Position numbers and translations under genes: made by a program
Notes under the pieces: generated by a model
Seen by the model: the letters and a program-made list of their open reading frames with translations, nothing else
The model's database searches: none
What the model was told of the DNA's origin: nothing
Source: Hemerocallis citrina
Lineage: Eukaryota > Streptophyta > Magnoliopsida > Asparagales > Asphodelaceae
Length of the DNA stretch: 64,000 nt
Assembly (NCBI GenBank): GCA_017893485.1
Contig: CM030366.1
Span: 105,125,796 to 105,189,795, forward strand
Reading direction: 5' to 3'
Shown: in pieces, positions 12,552 to 21,700 of the stretch
Position numbering within the stretch: position 1 is the first letter of the stretch
Layout of the letters: every line of letters starts with the position of its first letter

Positions 12552-13171
12552 ATTAGCATGAGAAATTTGTTTTTAGCCAACTCCAAATTTATCCTAGTTA
12601 TTGTCTCATCCTCTACTTTAATACATCGTTTGAGTTGTGCAAGCTTAATTTGTTCTGGCAGTCTATACATTTCAGTCTTAAATGTGAGCCATGATGCAGG
12701 TAATTTAAAGATTATTGCTCCAGTGAGAAAGGCATCACACACAGTGATATCTTCAGTTTTCAATTTAGCTACTAAGTTTTCAAGATCAGTTACCTGAGGG
12801 AGAATGGCCTTCTCCTCTCTGAATTCAAAGCTCATGAACTTATCAACCAAGTGAGTCTTGGAGACCTTCTCCTCCTTTTTGAATTCATCCAGCAGATTGT
12901 CCCAAATCTCCTTAGCTGTTCCATACTTCATGTACACATCTGCTAACCGATCTGAAATACTGTTTAGCAAAAACTCCCTGCACAGGTCCTCATCTCTGAT
13001 CCAAGTGGCATCATCCACATCTTCGGTACAGTCATCATAAGTCGTTTGACAAGTGTAAAAGATCTTCATGAATTTCATCCCATACTGTGCTTTCCTCTTC
13101 CACTTATTGAATTCAGAACTACTAAACACCTCTAGTTTAGGAACCTCATACGGTCGATCATGTTTTTCCAT
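12545..13171 (-). CDS. Copia gag protein
   Basis: 208 codons from ATG at 13171. The N-terminal half resembles the UBN2/gag capsid family: F-N-K-W-K, then L-A-D-V-Y-M-K-Y-G-T-A-K-E-I-W-D-N-L, typical of the W-x-x-L core. It ends early at TAA 12545-12547. The pol frame that continues gag (zinc knuckle onward) is in another frame and has no ATG at this point. One base gained or lost near 12550-12565 would explain the split. The protein would form the retrotransposon particle, but this copy is probably not functional. Confidence 0.8.
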   Translation of the reverse strand: MEKHDRPYEVPKLEVFSSSEFNKWKRKAQYGMKFMKIFYTCQTTYDDCTEDVDDATWIRDEDLCREFLLNSISDRLADVYMKYGTAKEIWDNLLDEFKKEEKVSKTHLVDKFMSFEFREEKAILPQVTDLENLVAKLKTEDITVCDAFLTGAIIFKLPASWLTFKTEMYRLPEQIKLAQLKRCIKVEDETITRINLELAKNKFLMLMC

Positions 13172-13767
13172 CTTAAGGAATAAACTATGATTTCCTAAAA
13201 TTCGAGAGTATGTTCTGAATTATTACTACACAAGTAATTTGTAGGGAGAAGATGATCTGCTAACTAATAACAGAATAGATGGATTAGATAAATTGCACGA
13301 ATCTTAGGGTTTTAGAAATACCAGATCTTGATGAAATACAAAAGATCTCTTCACTGTTCACTGTCTTCTTCTTCAATTAGGGTTCCAACACACCCAAACG
13401 GTTGATGATGAAGAAACGGGAAGACGTCGGAATCGGCGCCTCAAGGGAAGGGCCGCCGTCGACTCCAATCGGGAAGAGAGAGGGCGAAAGCGCAAGGTCG
13501 ACGGATGGGGATCAATGGCGTCGTCGATTGCTTTGAGTGCTGGGATCTGTCCAAGAGGAGATCGACTGCGGATCTACGACCAGATCTCGAATCGACCACA
13601 ACGGCAGCGACGGTGCACGGCAGCGGCAGCGACGGCGCACGGCAGCGACGGCGCACGGCAGCGGCAGCGACGGCGCACGGCAGCGACGGCGCACGGCAAC
13701 GGCAGCGACGGCGTACGGCGTACGGTTCCGGTGAGTCTGTCACAAAATTAAATTAATATCTCAAGAT
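13172..13767. repeat. Copia 5' untranslated region with GC-rich minisatellite
   Basis: Between the 5' LTR and gag. From 13601 to 13727 there is an imperfect repeat of GGCAGCGACGGCGCAC with 6-bp shortened units, very GC-rich beside the AT-rich surroundings. Open frames through it on both strands are a by-product of its composition. Confidence 0.75.
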
Positions 13768-14035
13768 TGTTAAGTTCTGTGAGGAAATTAGCAATTGGGA
13801 ATTAGGGTTTTATCTCTAGATCTAAGTTGCTTGAGATATTCACCCTAGGTATCAAAATTGGAATACCTAGACTGCTATTACAAGCCAGTATTTATAGATA
13901 AATACTGGTTTAGGTATCGGGTTATAAGCCCATAGACCCGCGTTCCAATATCCAATCAATTGTACGTTCATTACACGTGTTACACATATGCACGTGCTTT
14001 ATTTATATAGAGAGAATATACCAATATATCCAACA
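13768..14035 (-). repeat. Copia 5' LTR
   Basis: 268 bp, TG...CA, nearly identical to the left LTR. It is followed by the TAATA target duplication at 14036-14040. Confidence 0.95.
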
Positions 14036-14329
14036 TAATAATCATAATCACATTCATACACATATGTATCGAAATTTCTTATCATCAATTTAACACCAAT
14101 AAAAGTTCTTATGAACAACTTTCACATATAATTAACCAACATTGCATTCTAAATTTCTCAAACCCAGTCAACAATTCGATTACACTAATCATCACACAAA
14201 TCACCATTTCTCAACAATATGTTCTAATTACAAAATTTAATTGCTCACAAAATTAACCCACAAACAAAATTAACTCAAAATCTAATTGCAAACGTATGAA
14301 GACTTACCAAATGATAGATGAGTACTTTA

Positions 14330-14545
14330 TGATCTACGGTTCACGAAATCCTCTTCACCGTTCGTGCAACAATCCTCTTCACCGTTCACAAAATCAACCA
14401 AAATCGGGATCTACGGTGTTGGATTTAGGTTTTGAGAGTGGGAGTAGAGAGGGTTGAGAGTGATGAAGTGAATTTGGAGAGATTTTGGATGGATTTTGTT
14501 GGGAAAATCACGAATTAGGAGGCTAGGGTTTTGAGTTTCTTTCGG
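14330..14545 (-). repeat. right copy of extended terminal inverted repeat
   Basis: Reverse complement of the 976-1130 region. It includes a partial internal duplication (CTTCACCGTTCGTGCAACAATC then CTTCACCGTTCACAAAATC). Before the Copia insertion it would have been about 300 bp upstream of the PMD start codon. Confidence 0.65.
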
Positions 14546-14585
14546 ATTTGGGAGAGAAAAAAAAGAGTGTTCTGATGAAGTGAGA

Positions 14586-15070
14586 GAGATCTGAGATAGC
14601 GAGTCTATAAAAAATTCTCCAATCGACACTTGCTATCTCAGTTAGCGAGTGTGGTATAAACACACTCGCTGACTAAGACAGCGAGTCTAAACTCAAGGAT
14701 TTTTTAATTCGTCTCCAATCTACACTCACTATCTCAGTTAGCGAGTGTGATACAATAACACACGCTATCTGAGATAGCGAGTATGAACTTGCTATTTTTC
14801 TTCAAGGTCATACACTTGCTATCTGAGTTAGCGAGTTTGGTACAAACACATTTGCTATCTCAGTTAGCGACTGTGGTACAAACACACTTACTATCGGAGA
14901 TAGCGGGTCTGAACTTGGTATTTTTTTTCATTTTTTTTAAAGTGTGGAGAAACACATAATCATACACTCGCTATCTCAGCTAGAAATGATGTTTTAACCA
15001 AACTCCTTATCTGAAAGTGGGTGGGTCGTTTTAACCATACACTTGCTATCTCAGATAGCGAGTGGGTCGT
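14586..15070. repeat. subterminal array of CGCTATCTNAGATAGCG motifs
   Basis: At least nine copies or half copies of the palindromic core (A/C)CGCTATCT...AGATAGCG, spaced by 30-60 bp, often as TTGCTATCTCAGTTAGCGAGTGTG followed by ACACACTCGCT. Such clustered motifs at MULE ends are plausible transposase binding sites. The same motif fills the central palindrome at 3990-5110. Confidence 0.75.
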
Positions 15071-15322
15071 TTTGATCAATACTTTCGAAAATGGGTCAGT
15101 TTGGTAAATACTTTCAAAAAGTGGGTCATTTTTGTAAACTTGTCCAAAAAACTAACCTGGAGATATACATCCAAACCCATCCACCCTTGGATCTTAGAAT
15201 GGATCTAGACTCTAGTAGACGCACCCCATCATGATTATCTTTGTCTTAGAAGGCTCAAGAATTTTGTGCCCACACTCATAGCTTTAAAATTGGTGCTTTG
15301 CCACCGCATGTAACAAAGATCC

Positions 15323-15971
15323 AAATTCGTTTTTTCTCCAAATATGCCACTTTTTAAACTAATTTTCAAAATAGGCTACTTGTGAAACTAATTTTTAAAA
15401 AAGACCACTCACAGTTGCGAACTATGTCATGTTCGATTATAAAGACGCAATTTGCAACTGCGTTCTTTTCAAAAATGTGTTTTTTTCAAAACCACAGTTT
15501 TTAACTCCAACCTTAGTTCATTTTATATATGGGCTAGAGAGACTTGAAAACTTTGACAAAGTTATCTAAGTAAAAGGGGCTAAATATACTAACAGAGGTT
15601 GCAATTGGGAACTGCAGCCTCTAGTATAATTTTTTTCTTATTCTAATAATAAGGTTTTTTTTTTAAACATAGGTCGCAGTTTTTCAACTGCGGCCTCTGT
15701 TATGTTTAGGCCACAGTTCCCAACTACAGCCTATATTGAACCTTTTTCTACTTAGAAAAATTTGTCTCAAGTTTCCAAATCTCTCTAGCCCAAATATAAA
15801 ATGAACTAAACAGAGGCCTAGGAAAAACACATTTTTGAAGTGCGGCATCACAATCGAACATGTTGCAGTTCTCAACTGCGAGTTGTCTATTTTGAAAATT
15901 AGTTTTGAAAGTGGCATATTTTGAAAATTAGCTTTAAAAAGTGGCCTATTCAGGGAAAAAGACCCCAAATT
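15323..15971. mobile_element. fold-back MITE, family A
   Basis: A 649-bp element almost entirely made of two inverted arms. GCCACTTTTTAAACTAATTTTC on the left mirrors GAAAATTAGCTTTAAAAAGTGGC on the right, and TTAGTTCATTTTATATATGGGC mirrors the complement near 15780-15815. Inner sequence repeats AACTGCGGCC/GGTTGCAATTGG-type phrases. The ends read AAATT and AATTT. No target duplication could be fixed, and there is no coding capacity. The right 170 bp recur at 16627-16797. Confidence 0.75.
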
Positions 15972-15974
15972 ATT

Positions 15975-16400
15975 CCCCTCCCCTCCCCCCCCCCCGAATT
16001 TTTTACCAAACTATCCCACTTTTTGTAAGTATGTACGAAACTGTCCCTGGTTGAAAATTTAATACCAAAACATCCCTGTCGCTATCGGGGTTAACGAGTC
16101 TAGTAGTTTTCCTAGCGTTAACCCCGTTAGCGTGGGTTAGGGGATAACACTTTTCTCCATGAGTAAGAATTTGCAGTAAAACTCATCAAACATAGACTCG
16201 TTAACCTCGTTAGCGGTAGTATTTTAACCACTCGCGTTAACGGGGTTAACATTTGTAGTTAGGACAACTGTAAATAACCTAGTATAGGGACGCTAACCCC
16301 GTTAGCGCGCTAACCGGGTTAGCGTGTGTCGTTTGGGTGAGTTTTAAATAAGACACGCTGATAGGTAACAAATAGCAGGTTGTTTTTTAAGTTTGATTGA
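15975..16400. repeat. fragment with palindromic CGCTAACCCCGTTAGCG motifs
   Basis: Several copies of GTTAACCCCGTTAGCG and its complement lie between about 16078 and 16330. The left part (TTTACCAAACTATCCCACTTTTTGTAAGT) is similar in style to the right end of the composite MULE. It is likely the end of another MULE-like element. No gene was seen. Confidence 0.5.
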
Positions 16401-16440
16401 AGTTGATCTTTTAAATTTCAACAAAATTATGAATGACGTT

Positions 16441-16619
16441 GAAGGTGAAAAGTTGCACGCCAAACCGACAATCCAATCCAATCCAAACCGAGCTTAACTG
16501 GCTTTGATGGAAACCGATCCAATCAAGGTTCGGATTGGTTGCGGATGAGAAAATTAAAAAACCGATCTTCTTTGGATCGGTGGTGGATGATCCATATTAG
16601 GTCGGATACCGACCGATGC
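16441..16619. mobile_element. hAT terminal fragment
   Basis: This stretch ends in GATGCCCACCCCTA, the inverse of TAGGGGTGGGCATC, a common plant hAT terminus. It carries repeated CCGATCC/GGATCGG and CCAATCCAATCC motifs. Only one end is visible. Confidence 0.5.
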
Positions 16620-16626
16620 CCACCCC

Positions 16627-16797
16627 TACTAAACGGAGGCCTTTGAAAAAACACTTTTTTGAAGTGCGGCATCACAATCGAACATGTTGCAATTCTCAAC
16701 TTCGAGTTGTCTATTTTGAAAATTAGTTTCGAAGTGGCATATTTTGAAAATTAGTTATAAAAAATGGCCTATTCGGGGAAAAAGACCCCAAATTCCT
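16627..16797. repeat. second copy of the right arm of fold-back MITE family A
   Basis: This is a direct repeat of 15803-15971 with scattered substitutions; both contain GAAGTGCGGCATCACAATCG and end in AAAAAGACCCCAAATT. It lies immediately upstream of the CDS1 leader exon, so part of that gene's promoter may be transposon-derived. Confidence 0.75.
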
Positions 16798-16849
16798 TCC
16801 TCCCCCCTCTCTCTCTAAAAAAAATTGGTTCTTTGCCACCGGCCCACCG

Positions 16850-17007
16850 CATCCAATCCCGTCTCTCTCTTTCCAAGACCCCCTATTATATGTTGCAATT
16901 ATGGGGTTCTGATTCGTGCTCTTCGTCGTCTTCCTCTTCCTCGTCTTGTTCTGGGTGTGCCCGAACCAACGGGAACCCAACAAGAAAAATAGACAGAGCT
17001 GAGAAGG
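16850..17007 (+). other. CDS1: probable 5' leader exon of the CDS1 gene
   Basis: A CT/CTT-rich stretch typical of plant leaders ends at a good donor (AAGG|GTAAGTAG, GT at 17008). The matching acceptor is TTTCTTTGGTTAG at 18765, giving a 1.76-kb intron in the 5' UTR. The leader contains upstream ATGs (16890 and 16901); the second opens a 3-codon ORF. The transcription start is not resolved. A cDNA would decide it. Confidence 0.55.
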
Positions 17008-18765
17008 GTAAGTAGTGTTTTTTTTTTTTTTTTTGGGTCCTTTTTTGGATTTTGGCTCCATATTGCCTTTCTATATTTGGGTTTTCCCAATTCATGAAAC
17101 CTGAGATGCCCTTTTCAGGTTTTCCTGTTTTTCTTATTGTTTCTCCTATAAATAGTTGTTTTTGTTCTTCTTTAGAATATTCTGTTTGGTTTGCTAACTT
17201 CGAGATGAATGTCATTTTATTAACAATGTATTAAATCGTATAAATGGAGATGAGCGAACTAACTAACAACTGCCTCATATGGAACTGGTAACAACATAGA
17301 TTTATAGGTGATGAGAATGAGAAGATTTCACAGATGGATGGGTTCATTGGGTTTAGGAGGGGTGGATGGAGGGAGGAGAGGAGAGGAGTTTAGGCTTGGG
17401 TTCCATGCTGACTCTTTGACTTATAATGTGCTGCTGTTTTTGGAGGTTTTCTTCTGTATGTGTGTAAAGCCTAAAGATTGGGTGACAGAAGAGTGGATTT
17501 CAAGTTAAGTTGACCTCCTGAGAAACCCACAATTTGATTGACACAGAAAGTACATTAGTTTGTAGCGAGGACTTTTTAAGCCCAAGAAGAAAATTGGAAA
17601 TTTATCCATTGATGTCTCGACAAATGTGGTATATTGTCAATAGCAATTTGTAGGGCAAACCATTAAAATGATTCTAGTGGTGTGTGCGCGACTTCATCAC
17701 GGGGATGTGGTTGGGCCTTTGCTAATGCTAATATCAAGTCGTGTCTTATTTATTGTTAGGATGTGTTAGTGGGGAGCCAGGGTTTGTTAGGGTTTTAGGG
17801 GGGACTGGGGCGTGTAGTGGCAAGAAAAAGGAAATACACAATAAGGAAAAAGTCAATCCATATGATTGTGACTTGCTCAAGATAAATGACTAGAATTGTA
17901 GATTTTTTTTCCCCCTTCTACTTTACACGAGAATAAGATTCAGTCACTACTATTGCCAAATTCAAATTGTTTTCTTAGATGTAATTTAAATCTAAACGGC
18001 ATTATTTTCAGTAACTCAGAACACACTCATGCACTTAAGTTTTGAACTAAATTAGACACGAATGAAAATTCTGGTTCTCCACTTTATTAATTTGGTTTGA
18101 AACTAAATTAGACATGATTGACATTAGAGTAAATGTCCTGATATTTCTCCTCTGGTTTATTCTAATAACTACATGGAGAGACAAATGACCTGTGGTTCTT
18201 GTGGTTGGAGAGTGGAGGAGTGGCATGAGGTGCATGCACGGGAGTTCCTTAGAAGAAATATTGTTTTCCTTTAAATTCAAGATTGATCCATTCCTGATAC
18301 TGTTTAGATCTCTAAATCTAACAGAATCCCTGTGTAGTCGGCCGTCTATTTTTTTAATTTATTGTTATTATTTTTCTTCTCTGTGTGTGTGCCTGTGTTG
18401 TTTGTTAGTTTGTGGGGGGCTTGGAATACAGTGGGAGCACAGAAGGCCGTTTCCTTTCCGTGGGTGCATCATAGTTGCCTATTTAACAGTTTAAATGTAT
18501 TCCATATTGAATCTACATGAAAAGCTTGCATTATGAATGGGCTTCACAATTCATTGAGATAGCTTAATGAACTTCATTCTTTACCAGACACCACGATGCT
18601 AAGATTTCCTTTAATTGTATCTGCTTCTAGCATGTGCATTTAGCAATGGAAACCTTATACATAATTGATTATTCTGAGCCCATCTGAGGCACCTAGCTTA
18701 CAATAGTCCTTTGTAGGATTTTGCAGTTATCATCTTGATTTCTTATGAACTCTTTCTTTGGTTAG
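17008..18765 (+). other. 5' UTR intron of CDS1, no gene seen
   Basis: T-rich sequence between the proposed leader donor and the acceptor in front of the start codon. The open frames here (for example 17308-17508) are short, without recognisable domains, and are not supported as genes. Confidence 0.5.
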
Positions 18766-18796
18766 CCGTGTTGGTGCACAACACAGTACATCAATC

Positions 18797-21700
18797 ATGC
18801 AAAAGGACAGCAATTCCAATGACTCTCATTCAAATCCTTCAGGACGGGTTCGGCATCGAAGACGCTCAAGTGAGGTGCGTGTTGTGATTGTTTCATTTTT
18901 TCCTTGCAATTCCTTTTCTGCTGTTTCAATTTGTACCACTCCACTCAATTTTCCTCACTAATTTAGATTAATAGGTATCAACCAAAACTTGTGAGCTGCT
19001 ATGGTCTGGGATTGAGTAACTGAGTGTGATAATTTTGCATCACTAGCTAGAAACTTGATGGATCCAATATATTAAGAGTTTTTCATTAACTTTTTCAGGT
19101 TGGTCTGCAGAACAATAAATCTGATGGATCTACTCTGCTTGTCAATGACCGAAACAAATACAAATCAATGCTTGTTCGCACATATTCATCAGTCTGGATG
19201 ATAGGTGGTTTTGTGTTTATTATATACATGGGTCATCTATACATTTGGGCCATGGTTGTTGTCATCCAAATCTTTATGGCGAAAGAGTTGTTTAACCTTC
19301 TCAGGAAGGCAAATGAGGACAGGCAGCTACCTGGATTTAGGCTCTTAAATTGGTATGTACCTCAGGATTTCAATATTATCTCATTTCCTCATTATCTTTG
19401 AGTACTGCATATATCTCACTCTATCACTTTCCACACTGCAGGCATTTTTTCTTCACAGCGATGTTGTATACCTATGGGCGATTTCTCAGCCGGCAGCTTG
19501 TTTGCACTGTGACTAATAAATTGTTATATAAGTTTGTTAATGGGCTTATCAAATATCACATGATTATCTGTTACTTCTATTATATTGCAGGTCAGGATCT
19601 CTTTTCTTTTAGATGTATTTTACTGTCAAAACTTTGATATTCTGTTCAATGCGAACATTTTTCCATACATGATTCACCTTGATTTTTCAAATGTATGCTG
19701 CAGTCCCTTTTCTTCTAACAAATGTTAAACTGGTGATCTTCTTTTGCTCGACCTGTTCATTTCTGTCGAATGGAAAATCACATCATGTCTGTAAAAATGG
19801 AAGTTAATACAGATTACATTTCCGTTTCCATCTAAGTACCATTGTTAACACAAAGGAAACACATATGAACGATCCACATAACTGAATTTTGGTTAACTTT
19901 GAAGTGAATAGATAAATAAATCTCTGAACTATTTACTGTGCCCATTGGATGTACCTGAACTCTGAAGGACAAAACCATTTGAATAATATAGCGTATGAAG
20001 AAGATTCGACATGTCACTGAAAAGAAACCCTGTTAATTATTATTGTCAAAATTGTTGAATCTTAAAGACAGGATTTATATAAAATAAGTAATTGAAGTAG
20101 TTTAAAGCTGTTATTGCTGGCTTATTTTTAAGGTTTCTAGTGCATGTTGATTTTATCATACATAACAATTTCAAAATAAATCTCAAACAAAATTCAAATA
20201 CATAGATATAAGATTTAAGGTGTAGACTACTATTTTTTTGCATGCACTGCACATGTTTTTAAAGTTCTAATTACAATTTCCACGTGTAGGGAAATGACTA
20301 ACTCTATTAAGCATGAAGCGTTGGTTAATGTTTACTAATTTCCAGATATGTACATGGAAACTGGAAACCAAATTCATGCACATATAGGTAAGTGGTCAAC
20401 ATTATTATGGCAGAGAATTTAATAATGTTTGCCTAGGGCCAATATAATAATTTTAATAATTTTGTGTGCATAAGAGATGCACGAGTGTTCATGCTAAAGT
20501 CTTTCGTAGGATGGCCACACATTTATGTGGCTTTCCACACCACAGCTGAAGTTATGATAGTAGTAAAGCAAGTCATCGTCATCACATCATTTGTGCCAAA
20601 TACTACCACTATAATTCATTTTTTATAACCGAATATTTTTAGTATAATATAGGGAATGTGCAGTGAATCCTGAGTCCTTCTAAAGAGATGTACGTAAAGA
20701 AAATGGAATCTGTTTTATATTCTTGGATTAGTATCTTCCTGTAGAGTAGTCAATGAAAAACGAACACTATAACATTGTGGTCTGTCAGTATTCACTTTTC
20801 ACAATTTTGGGGTATTCGTTGAGATCTAATCTTTAAACAATTTGTATCCTTTTTTGGATGAATACAACTGCCTCGTATGAATTAAACTCTTCATTGTAAT
20901 GTTTTTCTCCTCTGCCATTATCCTATCAAATTCTGAATTATAATAATTTTTTTATTGTATCATATTCTCAAAGCTTCTTCTGAGTGACTTTGCTGTATAT
21001 TTCCCTCTTCTGGTCGTAGGTTTCGTGTGGTTCATTGTTACACTAAAGAAGAAGATGTACAAATATCAGTTTAGCCAGTATGCCTGGACGCATATGATCC
21101 TCCTTATGGTGTTTGCACAATCCTCTTTCACTGTGGCCAATATATTTGAAGGAATTTTCTGGTAATTTTGCTTTATAGATTTTTATTTTATTTTTTATAT
21201 ACAAGTATTTCCTCTAGTCAGAAGGTTTCATAAACTTCGGAATTTTTGTATTTATAATGTCGCTTTTCCATATACTTCTTAGTTCATTTCTTAATGTTTG
21301 TTATGTGTGCTATATATTACCTTAGGCTTGCGAATTAGTTTATGTTGATACTCCTAAATTATTCAACTTGGCAATTCATAGATCCACAACTTTTACTTGA
21401 TCTACAAAACCTCAAATGGTAAATGGTTTGAGAAGTTATTATTGCTGATATAAAAATCTAGAAACTTTCTTTCATTGAGACTCATATGTAACGTGAAACC
21501 ATTCAAGGTTAAAAGAATTTCAAACAATTTTATGTTTCATTCTGAGACTATTTGAGATAATTGAACAGTGCAGATCATTTATGGAATGGCATACAAAGGT
21601 GATAGAGCTTTAGTTAAAAGAATTTTCTCTTATTTTAGTTGTTACCTATTACCATCATCTTCCTGTAATATAATATGAGAGAGAGAGATAAATATATGTT

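Larger units (their letters stand above)
8032..14035 (-). mobile_element. Copia LTR retrotransposon, full length but inactive
   Basis: The element is bounded by two 268-bp LTRs (8032-8299 and 13768-14035) that begin TG and end CA and differ at only a few positions by eye. A perfect 5-bp target duplication TAATA flanks it (8027-8031 and 14036-14040). Coding is on the minus strand, so the right LTR is the 5' LTR. A purine tract (AGGAGGAGA on the minus strand) lies against the left LTR. No clear tRNA-Met primer site was seen next to the 5' LTR. Domain order gag, protease, integrase, reverse transcriptase, RNase H is the Copia order. Three in-frame stops in pol and a gag/pol frame break make it non-autonomous. 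It sits in the promoter side of the PMD relic. Confidence 0.95.
976..15160. mobile_element. composite Mutator-like element carrying transposase and PMD genes
   Basis: Sequence at 976-1130 is an inverted copy of 14330-14545, so the two outer flanks face each other as extended terminal repeats. Inside are a MuDR-type transposase relic (+) and a PMD gene relic (-), convergent on a central palindrome. The same CGCTATCTNAGATAGCG-type motifs fill both that palindrome and the right end (14590-15070). The left outer terminus is lost to the hAT insertion. The right boundary near 15160 is a guess from where the motif-bearing sequence stops. Without the nested Copia copy (6004 bp plus 5 bp duplication) the element would be about 8.2 kb. 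Stops in every coding part show that it is old and inactive. Confidence 0.6.

Noticed and set aside
13441..13756. Arg/Ala-rich frames on both strands
   Set aside because: Product of the GC-rich minisatellite in the Copia leader.
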